This document shows positions 18,024-26,112 of a stretch of DNA of 64,000 nucleotides, piece after piece. The notes below the pieces were generated by a model. That model was not told where the DNA came from and ran no database searches. It saw only the letters and a list, made by a program, of their open reading frames with translations. The translations under genes and the position numbers were made by a program. Origin of the DNA: Oerskovia turbata (GTDB lineage: Bacteria; Actinomycetota; Actinomycetes; Actinomycetales; Cellulomonadaceae). Where the stretch lies: the NCBI RefSeq assembly GCF_000718325.1, contig NZ_JOFV01000001.1:62001-126000 (forward strand), given 5' to 3'. Each line of letters opens with the position of its first letter. Positions within the stretch are counted from its first letter, which is position 1.

Positions 18024-18731
18024 ATGGGCATCAGGACGGTGGTGGATCTCACACAGGTCGACGAACCTGCCTGGCCCACGCTCGCGCGGATGTTCCAACG
18101 TCCGGGCGTCGAGGTCCTCGCACCTCCCGAATGGGCCCCCGAGGTCCTGTACCGCCTCCAGATCACGACCCGCTCGACGTTGGGAGCGCTTGCGCTCCAC
18201 ACGGGGGGAGTGCTGGTCGACCACGGCTGGCTGCGGCTCCTCGGCGGCGGCGCCTACGGCCTGCCGGACCTCGCCACGATCAACGGGCTGGGCGACCCGG
18301 CCGAGGGCAGCGTCGCGCCGCAGCGACTCGTGGTCGCGTTCGACGTGCTCGGGGGGACGTTCGCCGTCAACGGCGGCGGGCTGCCCGGGCCGCTGGGCGA
18401 CGTGCACTACTTCGCGCCCGACACGCTCGAGTGGCACTGCCTGGGATTCGGGCAGGGGGCCTTCACCGAGTGGGCGGTCAGCGGCGGTCTCGGCGAGTAC
18501 GTCGCCGACCTGCGGTGGCCGGGGTGGCAGCGGGACGTCGAGGCCCTGCCCCCAGACATGGGGCTGAGCGTCTACCCGCCGCTGTGGTCGGGTCAGGGCG
18601 CGGGGTCCTGGGTCGAGCGACGGGCCGTGCTGCTCGAGGGCCTCGCGGTGTGGCACCACGAGCTGGCCGAGCGTATGAGGCCCCTGGACGACGACGCCAC
18701 GCTGGTGAACCCCGCGACCGACGGCTGCTAG
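18024..18731 (+). CDS. DUF2625 family protein
   Basis: Unknown function. 235 residues, soluble, no signal peptide. The sequence follows the DUF2625 pattern through most of its length: WPTLARMF, LGALALHTGGVLVDHGWLRLLGGG, DVLGGTFAVNGGGLPG, VHYFAPDTLEWHCLGFG and VYPPLWS. The ATG at 18024 is the only start giving the full domain. Isolated: a 157-base gap without a gene precedes it and the prp regulator follows. Confidence 0.8.
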   Translation: MGIRTVVDLTQVDEPAWPTLARMFQRPGVEVLAPPEWAPEVLYRLQITTRSTLGALALHTGGVLVDHGWLRLLGGGAYGLPDLATINGLGDPAEGSVAPQRLVVAFDVLGGTFAVNGGGLPGPLGDVHYFAPDTLEWHCLGFGQGAFTEWAVSGGLGEYVADLRWPGWQRDVEALPPDMGLSVYPPLWSGQGAGSWVERRAVLLEGLAVWHHELAERMRPLDDDATLVNPATDGC

Positions 18732-18772
18732 GACCGGGGCCGTTCCTCGGCAGGGACCACTCGCGTCGATAG

Positions 18773-18782
18773 TTGTATACAA
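18773..18782. promoter_or_regulatory. TTGTATACAA operator of the prp regulator
   Basis: A perfect 10-bp palindrome, AT-rich in a GC-rich setting, ending 29 bases before the GntR start. GntR/FCD regulators typically bind short palindromes of this kind. It is the only copy noticed in the prp region, so it would control the whole gntR-prpDBC unit. Confidence 0.65.
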
Positions 18783-18811
18783 GTACGCAGGATGTGTGAA
18801 ACGATGGCCGC

Positions 18812-19516
18812 ATGACCAGCGCCCCGACGACGTCGTCCGTGCCGCGCGACGAACCCCTCGCCGCCGTCCGCCGCCAGTCCGGCGCCCGCGCGGTCTACGA
18901 ACTCCTGAGGTCCCGCATCATCGACGGCTCGCTCGCGGCCGACACCCGGCTCACCGAACCCGTCCTCGCGGCCCAGCTCGGCGTGAGCCGCACGCCCGTC
19001 CGCGAAGCCCTGCGCCTCCTCCAGGCCGAGGCCCTCGTGGTCGAGCAGCCGACCGGGGGAGTGCGCGTCGCACCCCTCGCGGTCAACGACCTGCACCGGG
19101 TGTACGACGTCCGCGCCCGCCTCGAAGGACTGCTCGCCCGGGACGCGTGCGAACGCGCACAGCCTGCCGACGTCGCTCGACTCTCCCGGCTCGTCGACCT
19201 CATGGACACCGTGCGCGACCACGAGGACGAGGTCCTGCGCATCGGAGCCCAGTTCCACGGCGAGATCGCGACCCTCGCCGACAACCGCTGGTGCTCCGAG
19301 CTGCTGCGCCAGATCCGCGGGCACGTCGACCGCTACCGCTCGCTGTCCGCACGCGAGCGCGTCGGGACGACCGACCACGTCGACGAGCACCGCGCGGTCG
19401 CGTCCGCCATCGCGAGCGGCGACCCGGACGCCGCCGAGCGCGCCATGCGCGAGCACATCGAACGCAGCGGCGCCATGGCCGCCAAGGCCCTGGGCGAGGC
19501 GCCACCGCCCGGCTGA
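18812..19516 (+). CDS. GntR-family regulator with FCD domain, probable prp regulator
   Basis: Transcription factor for the methylcitrate cluster, inferred from position. 234 residues: winged helix at about 25-90 (ARAVYELLRSRIIDGSLAADTRLTEPVLAAQLGVSRTPVREAL is split by the usual turn), then an all-helical FCD effector domain (about 95-225) with the histidine-bearing segments FHGEIA and DEHRAVASAI expected to bind a metal and a small acid. Probable ligand: a C3/C7 acid such as methylcitrate or methylisocitrate. A palindrome lies just upstream, and prpD follows after a 141-base gap. Confidence 0.85.
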   Translation: MTSAPTTSSVPRDEPLAAVRRQSGARAVYELLRSRIIDGSLAADTRLTEPVLAAQLGVSRTPVREALRLLQAEALVVEQPTGGVRVAPLAVNDLHRVYDVRARLEGLLARDACERAQPADVARLSRLVDLMDTVRDHEDEVLRIGAQFHGEIATLADNRWCSELLRQIRGHVDRYRSLSARERVGTTDHVDEHRAVASAIASGDPDAAERAMREHIERSGAMAAKALGEAPPPG

Positions 19517-19657
19517 CGACACCGCGCGCCCCAGCGGGCCCCCGCCGACCGCAACCGGCACCCTCGGGCCCGAGCGACGCCGTCGGGCAGGCCGCACCTC
19601 CCGCGCACCTCAGCACCGCACGCACCACGCAGACGCACCAGACCACCGGAGGCACCG

Positions 19658-21229
19658 ATGCCCACGACCCACCACCTGCGCACCCACCGCTCCGCGGAGA
19701 ACCTCGCCCGCACCGACCAGCTCGCGTGGAAGCTCGCCGAGCTCGCGACCGACCCGGTCGAGGTGCCGGACGACGTCGTCGACATGATCGTCAACCGCGT
19801 GATCGACAACGCGGCCGTCGCGGCCGCGAGCCTCACCCGCGCCCCGGCCGTCGCGGCTCGCGGGCAGGCCCTCGCGCACCCGTACGAGCCCGGCGCGACG
19901 GTCTTCGGTACCCCGCTCGCGACCCGCACGAGCCCCGAGTGGGCCGCCTGGGCCAACGGCGTCGCGGTCCGCGAGCTCGACTACCACGACACGTTCCTCG
20001 CAGCCGAGTACTCGCACCCGGGGGACAACATCCCGCCCATCCTCGCGGTCGCCCAGCACGCGGGCCGCGACGGGGCTGCGCTCGTGCGCGGCATCGCGAC
20101 GGGCTACGAGATCCAGGTGGACCTGGTGCGGGCCATCAGCCTGCACGCGCACAAGATCGACCACGTCGCACACCTGGGCCCGTCGGCCGCCGCAGGGATC
20201 GGGACCCTGCTCGGGCTCGACACCACGACGATCTTCCAGGCGATCGGCCAGGCCCTGCACACCACCACCGCGACGCGACAGTCCCGCAAGGGCCAGATCT
20301 CGACGTGGAAGGCCTACGCGCCGGCCCTCGCGGGCAAGGTCGCGGTCGAGGCGGTGGACCGGGCGATGCGCGGGCAGACCTCGCCCGAGCCGATCTACGA
20401 GGGCGAGGACGGCGTGATCGCGTGGCTGCTCGACGGCCCCGAAGGACGCTACGACGTCGTGCTGCCGTCGCCCGGCGAGCCCAAGACCGCGATCCTCGAC
20501 ACCTACACCAAGGAGCACTCGGCGGAGTACCAGTCGCAGGCGCTCATCGACCTGGCGCGGGCCCTGCACGCCGAGCACCCGTGGCTCGCGGACCCTGAGA
20601 ACGTAGCCAACATCACCATCCACACGAGCCACCACACCCACTACGTGATCGGCTCGGGCGCGAACGACCCGCAGAAGTACGACCCCACCGCGTCGCGCGA
20701 GACGCTCGACCACTCCATCCCGTACATCTTCGCGGTCGCGCTCCAGGACGGCGGGTGGCACCACGTCGACTCCTACACGCCCGAGCGAGCCGGCCGCGCC
20801 GACACGGTCGCGCTGTGGGGCAAGGTCACCACGGCCGAGGACCCCGGGTGGACGCGTCGCTACCACTCGGTCGACCCGGCCGAGAAGGCGTTCGGCGGCC
20901 GCGTCGAGATCGAGCTGGCCGACGGCGGGCGGATCGTCCGCGAGATCGCCGTCGCCGACGCGCACCCCCTCGGCGCCCGCCCCTTCGCCCGTGCGCAGTA
21001 CGTCGCCAAGTTCCGTCTCCTCGCCGAGGACGTGCTCGAGCCCGCCGAGATCGAACGCTTCCTCGACCTCGCGCAGCGGCTCCCGTCGCTCACCGCCGCC
21101 GAGGTGCGCGAGCTCTCGATCGTCGCGCGACCCGGGCTGCTGGACACGGTCCCCGCCCCCACGGGCATCTTCGAGCTGGGCCGCCCGCCGCACGACCCCA
21201 CCCGCTCGACCACCGCAGGAGGCAACTGA
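19658..21229 (+). CDS. prpD: 2-methylcitrate dehydratase
   Basis: Dehydrates 2-methylcitrate to methylaconitate in propionate breakdown. 523 residues of the MmgE/PrpD family. Conserved segments include the N-terminal [13 protein letters not shown], the active-site stretch [10 protein letters not shown]...[42 protein letters not shown] and [11 protein letters not shown]. The ATG lies in a CACCGGAGGCACCGATG context, a good ribosome binding site. The stop overlaps the prpB start by one base (TGATG). Expression is probably controlled by the upstream GntR protein. Confidence 0.95.
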   Translation: MPTTHHLRTHRSAENLARTDQLAWKLAELATDPVEVPDDVVDMIVNRVIDNAAVAAASLTRAPAVAARGQALAHPYEPGATVFGTPLATRTSPEWAAWANGVAVRELDYHDTFLAAEYSHPGDNIPPILAVAQHAGRDGAALVRGIATGYEIQVDLVRAISLHAHKIDHVAHLGPSAAAGIGTLLGLDTTTIFQAIGQALHTTTATRQSRKGQISTWKAYAPALAGKVAVEAVDRAMRGQTSPEPIYEGEDGVIAWLLDGPEGRYDVVLPSPGEPKTAILDTYTKEHSAEYQSQALIDLARALHAEHPWLADPENVANITIHTSHHTHYVIGSGANDPQKYDPTASRETLDHSIPYIFAVALQDGGWHHVDSYTPERAGRADTVALWGKVTTAEDPGWTRRYHSVDPAEKAFGGRVEIELADGGRIVREIAVADAHPLGARPFARAQYVAKFRLLAEDVLEPAEIERFLDLAQRLPSLTAAEVRELSIVARPGLLDTVPAPTGIFELGRPPHDPTRSTTAGGN

Positions 21230-22134
21230 TGCTGTACTCGCACGCGACGCCGTCGGACAAGCGCGCCACGCTGCGCGCCCGGCTCGCAGCCGGAGAGCTG
21301 CTCCAGCTCCCCGGGGCGTTCAACCCGCTCTCCGCACGCCTCATCGAGGACAAGGGCTTCGACGGCGTGTACATCTCGGGCGCCGTCATCTCGGCGGACC
21401 TGGGCCTGCCGGACATCGGCCTCACGACCCTCACCGAGGTCGCGACCCGATCCGGGCAGATCGCGCGCATGACGAACCTGCCCGCGCTCGTCGACGCCGA
21501 CACCGGCTTCGGCGAACCCATGAACGTCGCCCGCACCATCCAGACCCTCGAGGACGCAGGCGTGGCCGGCTGCCACATCGAGGACCAGGTCAACCCCAAG
21601 CGCTGCGGCCACCTCGACGGCAAGGCGACCGTCGACCTCGAGACCGCGACCCAGCGCATCCGCGCCGCGGTCGACGCCCGTCGCGACCCGAACTTCCTCG
21701 TCATGGCGCGCACCGACGTCCGGGCGAGCCTCGACGGTCCTGCGGGGCTGGCGACCGCGATCGACCGCGCCAAGGCGCTCGTCGACGCGGGCGCCGACGC
21801 GATCTTCCCCGAGGCCATGCGTGACCTCGCCGAGTTCGAGGCCGTGGCCGCCGCGGTCGACGTGCCCGTGCTCGCCAACATGACCGAGTTCGGCAAGTCC
21901 GAGCTGTTCACCCGTGACCAGCTCGCAGCGGCCGGCGTGCAGATCGTGATCTACCCCGTGACCCTCCTGCGTAGCGCGATGGGGGCCGCGGAGCGCACGC
22001 TGGACATGATCCGGGAGACCGGCACGCAGGACGGGGTGGTCGGCGAGATGCAGACGCGCGCGCGGCTGTACGAACTGGTGGACTACGCCGGCTACAACCA
22101 CTTCGACACCGAGATCTTCACCTACCGGCCGTAG
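21229..22134 (+). CDS. prpB: 2-methylisocitrate lyase
   Basis: Cleaves 2-methylisocitrate to pyruvate and succinate. 301 residues of the isocitrate-lyase/PEP-mutase family. Contains LPGAFNPLSARLIEDKGFDGVYISGA, the metal-binding DADTGFGEP, and the active-site loop KRCGHLDGK with the catalytic cysteine. The ATG overlaps the prpD stop, so the two are translationally coupled. A long perfect palindrome follows before prpC. Confidence 0.96.
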   Translation: MLYSHATPSDKRATLRARLAAGELLQLPGAFNPLSARLIEDKGFDGVYISGAVISADLGLPDIGLTTLTEVATRSGQIARMTNLPALVDADTGFGEPMNVARTIQTLEDAGVAGCHIEDQVNPKRCGHLDGKATVDLETATQRIRAAVDARRDPNFLVMARTDVRASLDGPAGLATAIDRAKALVDAGADAIFPEAMRDLAEFEAVAAAVDVPVLANMTEFGKSELFTRDQLAAAGVQIVIYPVTLLRSAMGAAERTLDMIRETGTQDGVVGEMQTRARLYELVDYAGYNHFDTEIFTYRP

Positions 22135-22142
22135 GGCGCCGG

Positions 22143-22190
22143 GGTTGTCAGAACCAGCGAGGGCTGGGGCCCTCGCTGGTTCTGACAACC
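22143..22190. terminator. Perfect TGTCAGAACCAGCGA palindrome between prpB and prpC
   Basis: Arms 22143-22164 and 22169-22190 are perfectly complementary over 22 bp with a TGGG loop. It starts 8 bases after the prpB stop and lies inside an apparent operon, so prpC would be reached only by read-through, partial termination or its own promoter. Same family as 7772 and 2024. Confidence 0.7.
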
Positions 22191-22234
22191 CCTGAACGCA
22201 GCAGCACGACCCCGCATCACGAAGGAGTGAGCAC

Positions 22235-23440
22235 ATGACCACCAGCACCCCCGCGCAGGTCCCCGAAGACACCGAGGCACCCGCGACCGCCCCGGGCACG
22301 GCGTCACCCGCCCCGGCAGCTCCCGACCCCGAGATCCGCAAGGGCCTCGCGGGCGTCGTCGTCGACACGACGTCGGTCTCCAAGGTCAACCCCGACACCA
22401 ACTCGCTGCTCTACCGGGGCTACCCCGTGCAGGAGCTCGCCGCGCGCAAGAGCTTCGAGGAGGTCGCCTACCTCCTGTGGCACGGCGACCTGCCCACGCC
22501 CGAGCAGCTCGCCGAGCAGACCGCCGTCGAGCGCGCACACCGTGCACTGCCGGGCGCCGTGCGCAACGCGATCCTCGAGCTCCCCACGACCTGCCACCCC
22601 ATGGACGTGTGCCGCACCGCCGTCTCGGTCATCGGCGCGCACGACCCGACCGCCGAGGACTCGTCCCCCGAGGCCGAGCACGCCAAGGCGCTGCGCCTGT
22701 GGGCCATGCTGCCCGCGGTGGTCGCGCTCGACCAGCGCCGACGCCGCGGCCAGCAGATCGTCGACCCCGACGAGGACCTCGGCTACGCCGAGAACTTCCT
22801 CCACATGACCTTCGGCGAGGTCCCCGACGCGTGCGTCGTGCGGGCCTTCGAGGTGTCGATGATCCTGTACGCCGAGCACTCGTTCAACGCCTCGACGTTC
22901 ACGGCCCGCGTCATCACCTCGACCCTGTCCGACCTGCACTCGGCCGTCACGGGCGCGATCGGCGCCCTCAAGGGAGCCCTGCACGGCGGCGCGAACGAGG
23001 CCGTCATGGCGACCTTCGCCGAGATCGGGACCGCCGACCGGGCCGCCGCCTGGCTCGACCAGGCGCTGGCCGACAAGCGCAAGATCATGGGCTTCGGTCA
23101 CCGGGTCTACAAGCACGGCGACTCCCGCGTCCCGACCATGAAGAAGACGCTCGACGACCTCGTCGCGCACCTCGGCACCGACGAGGCGACCGCGCTCGAC
23201 GCGCTCTACGACGCGCTCGAGGCCGCCATGACCGAGCGCAAGGGCATCCTGCCGAACCTCGACTACCCGACCGGCCCCGCCTACCACCTCATGGGCTTCG
23301 ACACCCCCACCTTCACGCCCCTGTTCGTCGCGGCGCGCGTCGTGGGCTGGACCGCGCACGTCGTCGAGCAGCGGTCCGCGAACGCCCTCATCCGGCCGCT
23401 CAGCCAGTACGTCGGGCAGGCGCAGCGCGAGGTGCCGTAG
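22235..23440 (+). CDS. prpC: 2-methylcitrate synthase
   Basis: Condenses propionyl-CoA with oxaloacetate. 401 residues of the citrate synthase family. Active-site elements: HSFNASTFTARV, GALHGGANEAVM, MGFGHRVYKHGDSR and the aspartate region YPTGPAYHLMGF. Placement with prpD and prpB, and the GLAGVVVDTTSVSKV N-terminus typical of methylcitrate synthases, favour it over housekeeping citrate synthase, though such enzymes may do both. GAAGGAG precedes the ATG. The first 35 residues are Pro/Ala-rich and probably disordered. Confidence 0.94.
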   Translation: MTTSTPAQVPEDTEAPATAPGTASPAPAAPDPEIRKGLAGVVVDTTSVSKVNPDTNSLLYRGYPVQELAARKSFEEVAYLLWHGDLPTPEQLAEQTAVERAHRALPGAVRNAILELPTTCHPMDVCRTAVSVIGAHDPTAEDSSPEAEHAKALRLWAMLPAVVALDQRRRRGQQIVDPDEDLGYAENFLHMTFGEVPDACVVRAFEVSMILYAEHSFNASTFTARVITSTLSDLHSAVTGAIGALKGALHGGANEAVMATFAEIGTADRAAAWLDQALADKRKIMGFGHRVYKHGDSRVPTMKKTLDDLVAHLGTDEATALDALYDALEAAMTERKGILPNLDYPTGPAYHLMGFDTPTFTPLFVAARVVGWTAHVVEQRSANALIRPLSQYVGQAQREVP

Positions 23441-23506
23441 AGGGGGGTGCGGGACCACGGCCCGGGCCCGGGGCTCCGGCTCCGGCCGGGCTCGTGCCGG
23501 GGCCGG

Positions 23507-24745
23507 TCAGGCGCGGAACGCCACCAGGGCGTCCCGGTCGACCGGCCCGGCGGACCGGACGATCTCCTCGACGCGCTCCATCTGCTCCCAGACGTTGACC
23601 GTCATGCCCGCCTGGACCCTGTCGCCCGCGACCCAGAACGCGACGAGCTCGTGGTCCTCGAGGGACCCGCTCACGACCACCTCTGTCCCGGCCGGGTCCT
23701 CGACGAACCCCAGGTACTCCATGCCCACGTCGTACTGGTCGGAGAAGAAGTAGGGCAGCTTGTCGTAGGGCTCGCGCGAGCCCAGCATGGCGCGCGCCGC
23801 GTGCGGCCCGGTCTCCAGGGCCACGGCCCAGTGCTCGACCCGCAGCGGGCGGCCGTAGCGCGGCGAGGGGACGCTCGCGATGTCTCCCGCGGCCCACACG
23901 TCCGGGGCCGACGTCCGCAGGGTCGCGTCGACGGCCAGCCCGCCACCCAGGCTCGCGTCGCGCAGGTCGATCCCCGCGGCCTCCGCGAAGCCGACGTTGG
24001 GCGTCACTCCCACACCGACCACGACGACGTCGGCGGCCACGTGCGTGCCGTCCGCGACGTCGAGCCCCGTGACCCGCCCCTCGCTGCCCGTGATCCCCAC
24101 GACCTGGGCGTTGCGGTGCAGGTGCACGTCGTGGTCCGCGTGGACCTTGCCGTACATCTCTCCCATCAGCGGGCCCAGCACGCGCCCGAGGGGGTGCACG
24201 CCGCGCCCGACGACCGTCACGTCCAGGCCGAGGCTGCGCGCCGAGGCCGCGACCTCCATCCCGATCCACCCGTCACCCACGACGGCGAGCCGGCCCGCGC
24301 CCTCGCGGGCCGAGGCCTCGAGCGTCGCGGCGAGCAGGTCGGCGTGCTCGATGGTGCGCAGGTAGTGCACGCCCTGGAGGTCCGCACCGGGCACCGCGAA
24401 CGAGCGCGGTGTCGATCCCGTCGCGAGGAGCAGGCGCGCGTAGGGCAGCGTCGTCCCGTCGATCAGCGTGAGCGAGTGCGCGTCGACGTCGATCCCCGCG
24501 GCGCGCGTCGCGGTCCGCAGGTCGACGTGGTGGTCGGCGTACCACTCCTCGGACAGGGGGAACAGGACGTCGCGCTCGGCCTCGCCGCGCAGGTAGTCCT
24601 TCGAGAGCGGTGGGCGTTCGTAGGGCCGGTGCGGCTCGCTCGAGACGACCACGAGGTCGCCGTCGTACCCCTCGGTCCGCAGGGACTCGGCGGCCTTCGC
24701 GGCCGCCAGGCCGCCTCCGACGATGACGATCGGCTCCTCAGCCAT
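23507..24745 (-). CDS. FAD-dependent NAD(P)H oxidoreductase, ferredoxin-reductase type
   Basis: Flavoprotein that passes electrons from NAD(P)H to an acceptor such as ferredoxin or a dioxygenase component. 412 residues. FAD-binding GGGLAAAKAAESLR at residues 10-23, RPPLSKDYLRG (a hallmark of the BphA4/rubredoxin-reductase class), the second nucleotide-binding site VVGDGWIGMEVAASARSLG, and the second FAD motif VWAAGDIA. The C-terminal 90 residues form the reductase dimerisation domain. No ferredoxin or oxygenase gene is adjacent, so the partner is unknown. Convergent with prpC. Confidence 0.92.
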   Translation of the reverse strand: MAEEPIVIVGGGLAAAKAAESLRTEGYDGDLVVVSSEPHRPYERPPLSKDYLRGEAERDVLFPLSEEWYADHHVDLRTATRAAGIDVDAHSLTLIDGTTLPYARLLLATGSTPRSFAVPGADLQGVHYLRTIEHADLLAATLEASAREGAGRLAVVGDGWIGMEVAASARSLGLDVTVVGRGVHPLGRVLGPLMGEMYGKVHADHDVHLHRNAQVVGITGSEGRVTGLDVADGTHVAADVVVVGVGVTPNVGFAEAAGIDLRDASLGGGLAVDATLRTSAPDVWAAGDIASVPSPRYGRPLRVEHWAVALETGPHAARAMLGSREPYDKLPYFFSDQYDVGMEYLGFVEDPAGTEVVVSGSLEDHELVAFWVAGDRVQAGMTVNVWEQMERVEEIVRSAGPVDRDALVAFRA

Positions 24746-24816
24746 GACGACGACCTCCGACGCTGGGGGTGCAGGACCCTCATCGTGACACCGGAACGGG
24801 GGACCCGCATAGGGCC

Positions 24817-24895
24817 GTCACCCTCGGCGGACAGGGCGGTCACCCTCGGCGGGTGGGGCGTCACCCTCGGCGGACAGGGGCGTCACCCTCGGCGG
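24817..24895 (-). repeat. Four-copy array of the GCCGAGGGTGACG repeat (inverted orientation)
   Basis: On the plus strand GTCACCCTCGGCGG occurs at 24817, 24839, 24860 and 24882, with start-to-start distances of 22, 21 and 22 bases. Read on the minus strand this is the unit of the seven-copy array at 59942. It lies between the reductase gene (its upstream side) and the tRNA-Pro terminator. Confidence 0.85.
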
Positions 24896-24918
24896 GTGAA
24901 CGGGGGGGGCGGGAACGA

Positions 24919-24953
24919 CGAAGGCCCGGAGTCCAGTGGACTCCGGGCCTTCG
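24919..24953 (-). terminator. Terminator of the tRNA-Pro gene
   Basis: Perfect 16-bp arms (24919-24934 and 24938-24953; core GGCCCGGAGTCC / GGACTCCGGGCC) with an AGT loop, 7 bases beyond the tRNA 3' end on the minus strand. Confidence 0.8.
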
Positions 24954-24955
24954 TG

Positions 24956-25033
<78 letters not shown>

Positions 25034-25156
25034 ATTGCTCCCGTGGCGACCGGCCTGCGGAGGGTCCTCGAAAGGTCCCGCCAAACCTGCGCGCTGGAGC
25101 CTGCCTAGAATAGCCGACGTTTGCCCCTGCGACGAAACCGGCCCCTCAGTGCGTGC

Positions 25157-26101
25157 TCACGGTGCCGTGAGGGTCACGAGCGTCGCCTCCGGACGGCACG
25201 CGAACCGGAAGGGCGCGTAGGGCGAGGTGCCCGCCCCGGCCGACACGTGGAGCCAGGTCGAGTCCTCGCCGCCGGGGGCGTCGGGCCGCGCCCCGGGCCA
25301 GCCGTGCAGGCCCTTGGCCCGCCCGCGGTCCAGGTCGCAGTTGGTCACGAGCGCCCCGTAGAACGGGACGCAGAGCTGCCCGCCGTGGGTGTGGCCGGCG
25401 AGGATCACGTCGGCACCGTCGTCGTGCATCTGGTCGAGGACGCGCACGTAGGGCGCGTGCACCACGCCCATCCGCAGGCCCGACGACGCAGCGTCCGTCC
25501 GGCCGTCGCTCGCCGCTTCGTCGCGTGGGGCAGGAAAGACGTCCCTGTCCAGGTGCGGGTCGTCGACGCCCACGAGGTCGATGTGCACACCTCCGACGTC
25601 GATCGCGTCGCGGCGGTTGGTGAGGTCGATCCAGCCCGCGGCGCTGAACGCGGCGGCCAGCCTGTCCGCGGGGAGCCGCGGCGGGTCGATCTTGTGGAAG
25701 ATCCGCGCGTCGGGCAGCAGGTACCGCGCAGGGTTCTTGGGCGAGGGCGCGAAGTAGTCGTTCGACCCCATGACGAACGCGCCGGGAGCGCTGCTCAGGA
25801 GCGGCTCGAGGGCGTCGAGGAGGGGCTCCAGCGAGTCCACGTGCGCCAGGTTGTCCCCCGTGTCGACCACGAAGTCGGGGCGAAGGGTCGCGAGCGACCG
25901 GATCCACTCGATCTTGCGCTCCTGCGTGGGCGTGAGGTGAAGGTCCGAGAAGTGCAGGACCCGCACGTCGGACGCCCCCCGAGGGAGCACCGGGACCGTG
26001 ACCTCACGCAGCGTGAAGAGCGTGGTCTCCAGGTGGGCGTAGGCGAGCGCCCCCGCTCCGGCAGCGGCGAGAGCGCCGACGCCGACGAGTGCGGGGTGCA
26101 C
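25157..26101 (-). CDS. Membrane-anchored calcineurin-like metallophosphoesterase
   Basis: Phosphoesterase of unknown substrate. 314 residues from a GTG. One hydrophobic N-terminal segment (about residues 5-25), so probably membrane-bound. All metal ligand motifs of the YkuE/YaeI-like group are present: HFSDLHLT, VVDTGDNLAH, MGSNDYF (the GNHD position, here GSND), VVHAPY and ILAGHTHGGQLCVPFYG. It lies 11 bases behind the penicillin-binding protein gene on the same strand and is probably co-transcribed; pairing of a PBP1 gene with such a phosphoesterase recurs in actinobacteria, hinting at an envelope role. Confidence 0.92.
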   Translation of the reverse strand: MHPALVGVGALAAAGAGALAYAHLETTLFTLREVTVPVLPRGASDVRVLHFSDLHLTPTQERKIEWIRSLATLRPDFVVDTGDNLAHVDSLEPLLDALEPLLSSAPGAFVMGSNDYFAPSPKNPARYLLPDARIFHKIDPPRLPADRLAAAFSAAGWIDLTNRRDAIDVGGVHIDLVGVDDPHLDRDVFPAPRDEAASDGRTDAASSGLRMGVVHAPYVRVLDQMHDDGADVILAGHTHGGQLCVPFYGALVTNCDLDRGRAKGLHGWPGARPDAPGGEDSTWLHVSAGAGTSPYAPFRFACRPEATLVTLTAP

Positions 26102-26112
26102 GCGGGCCCGGG

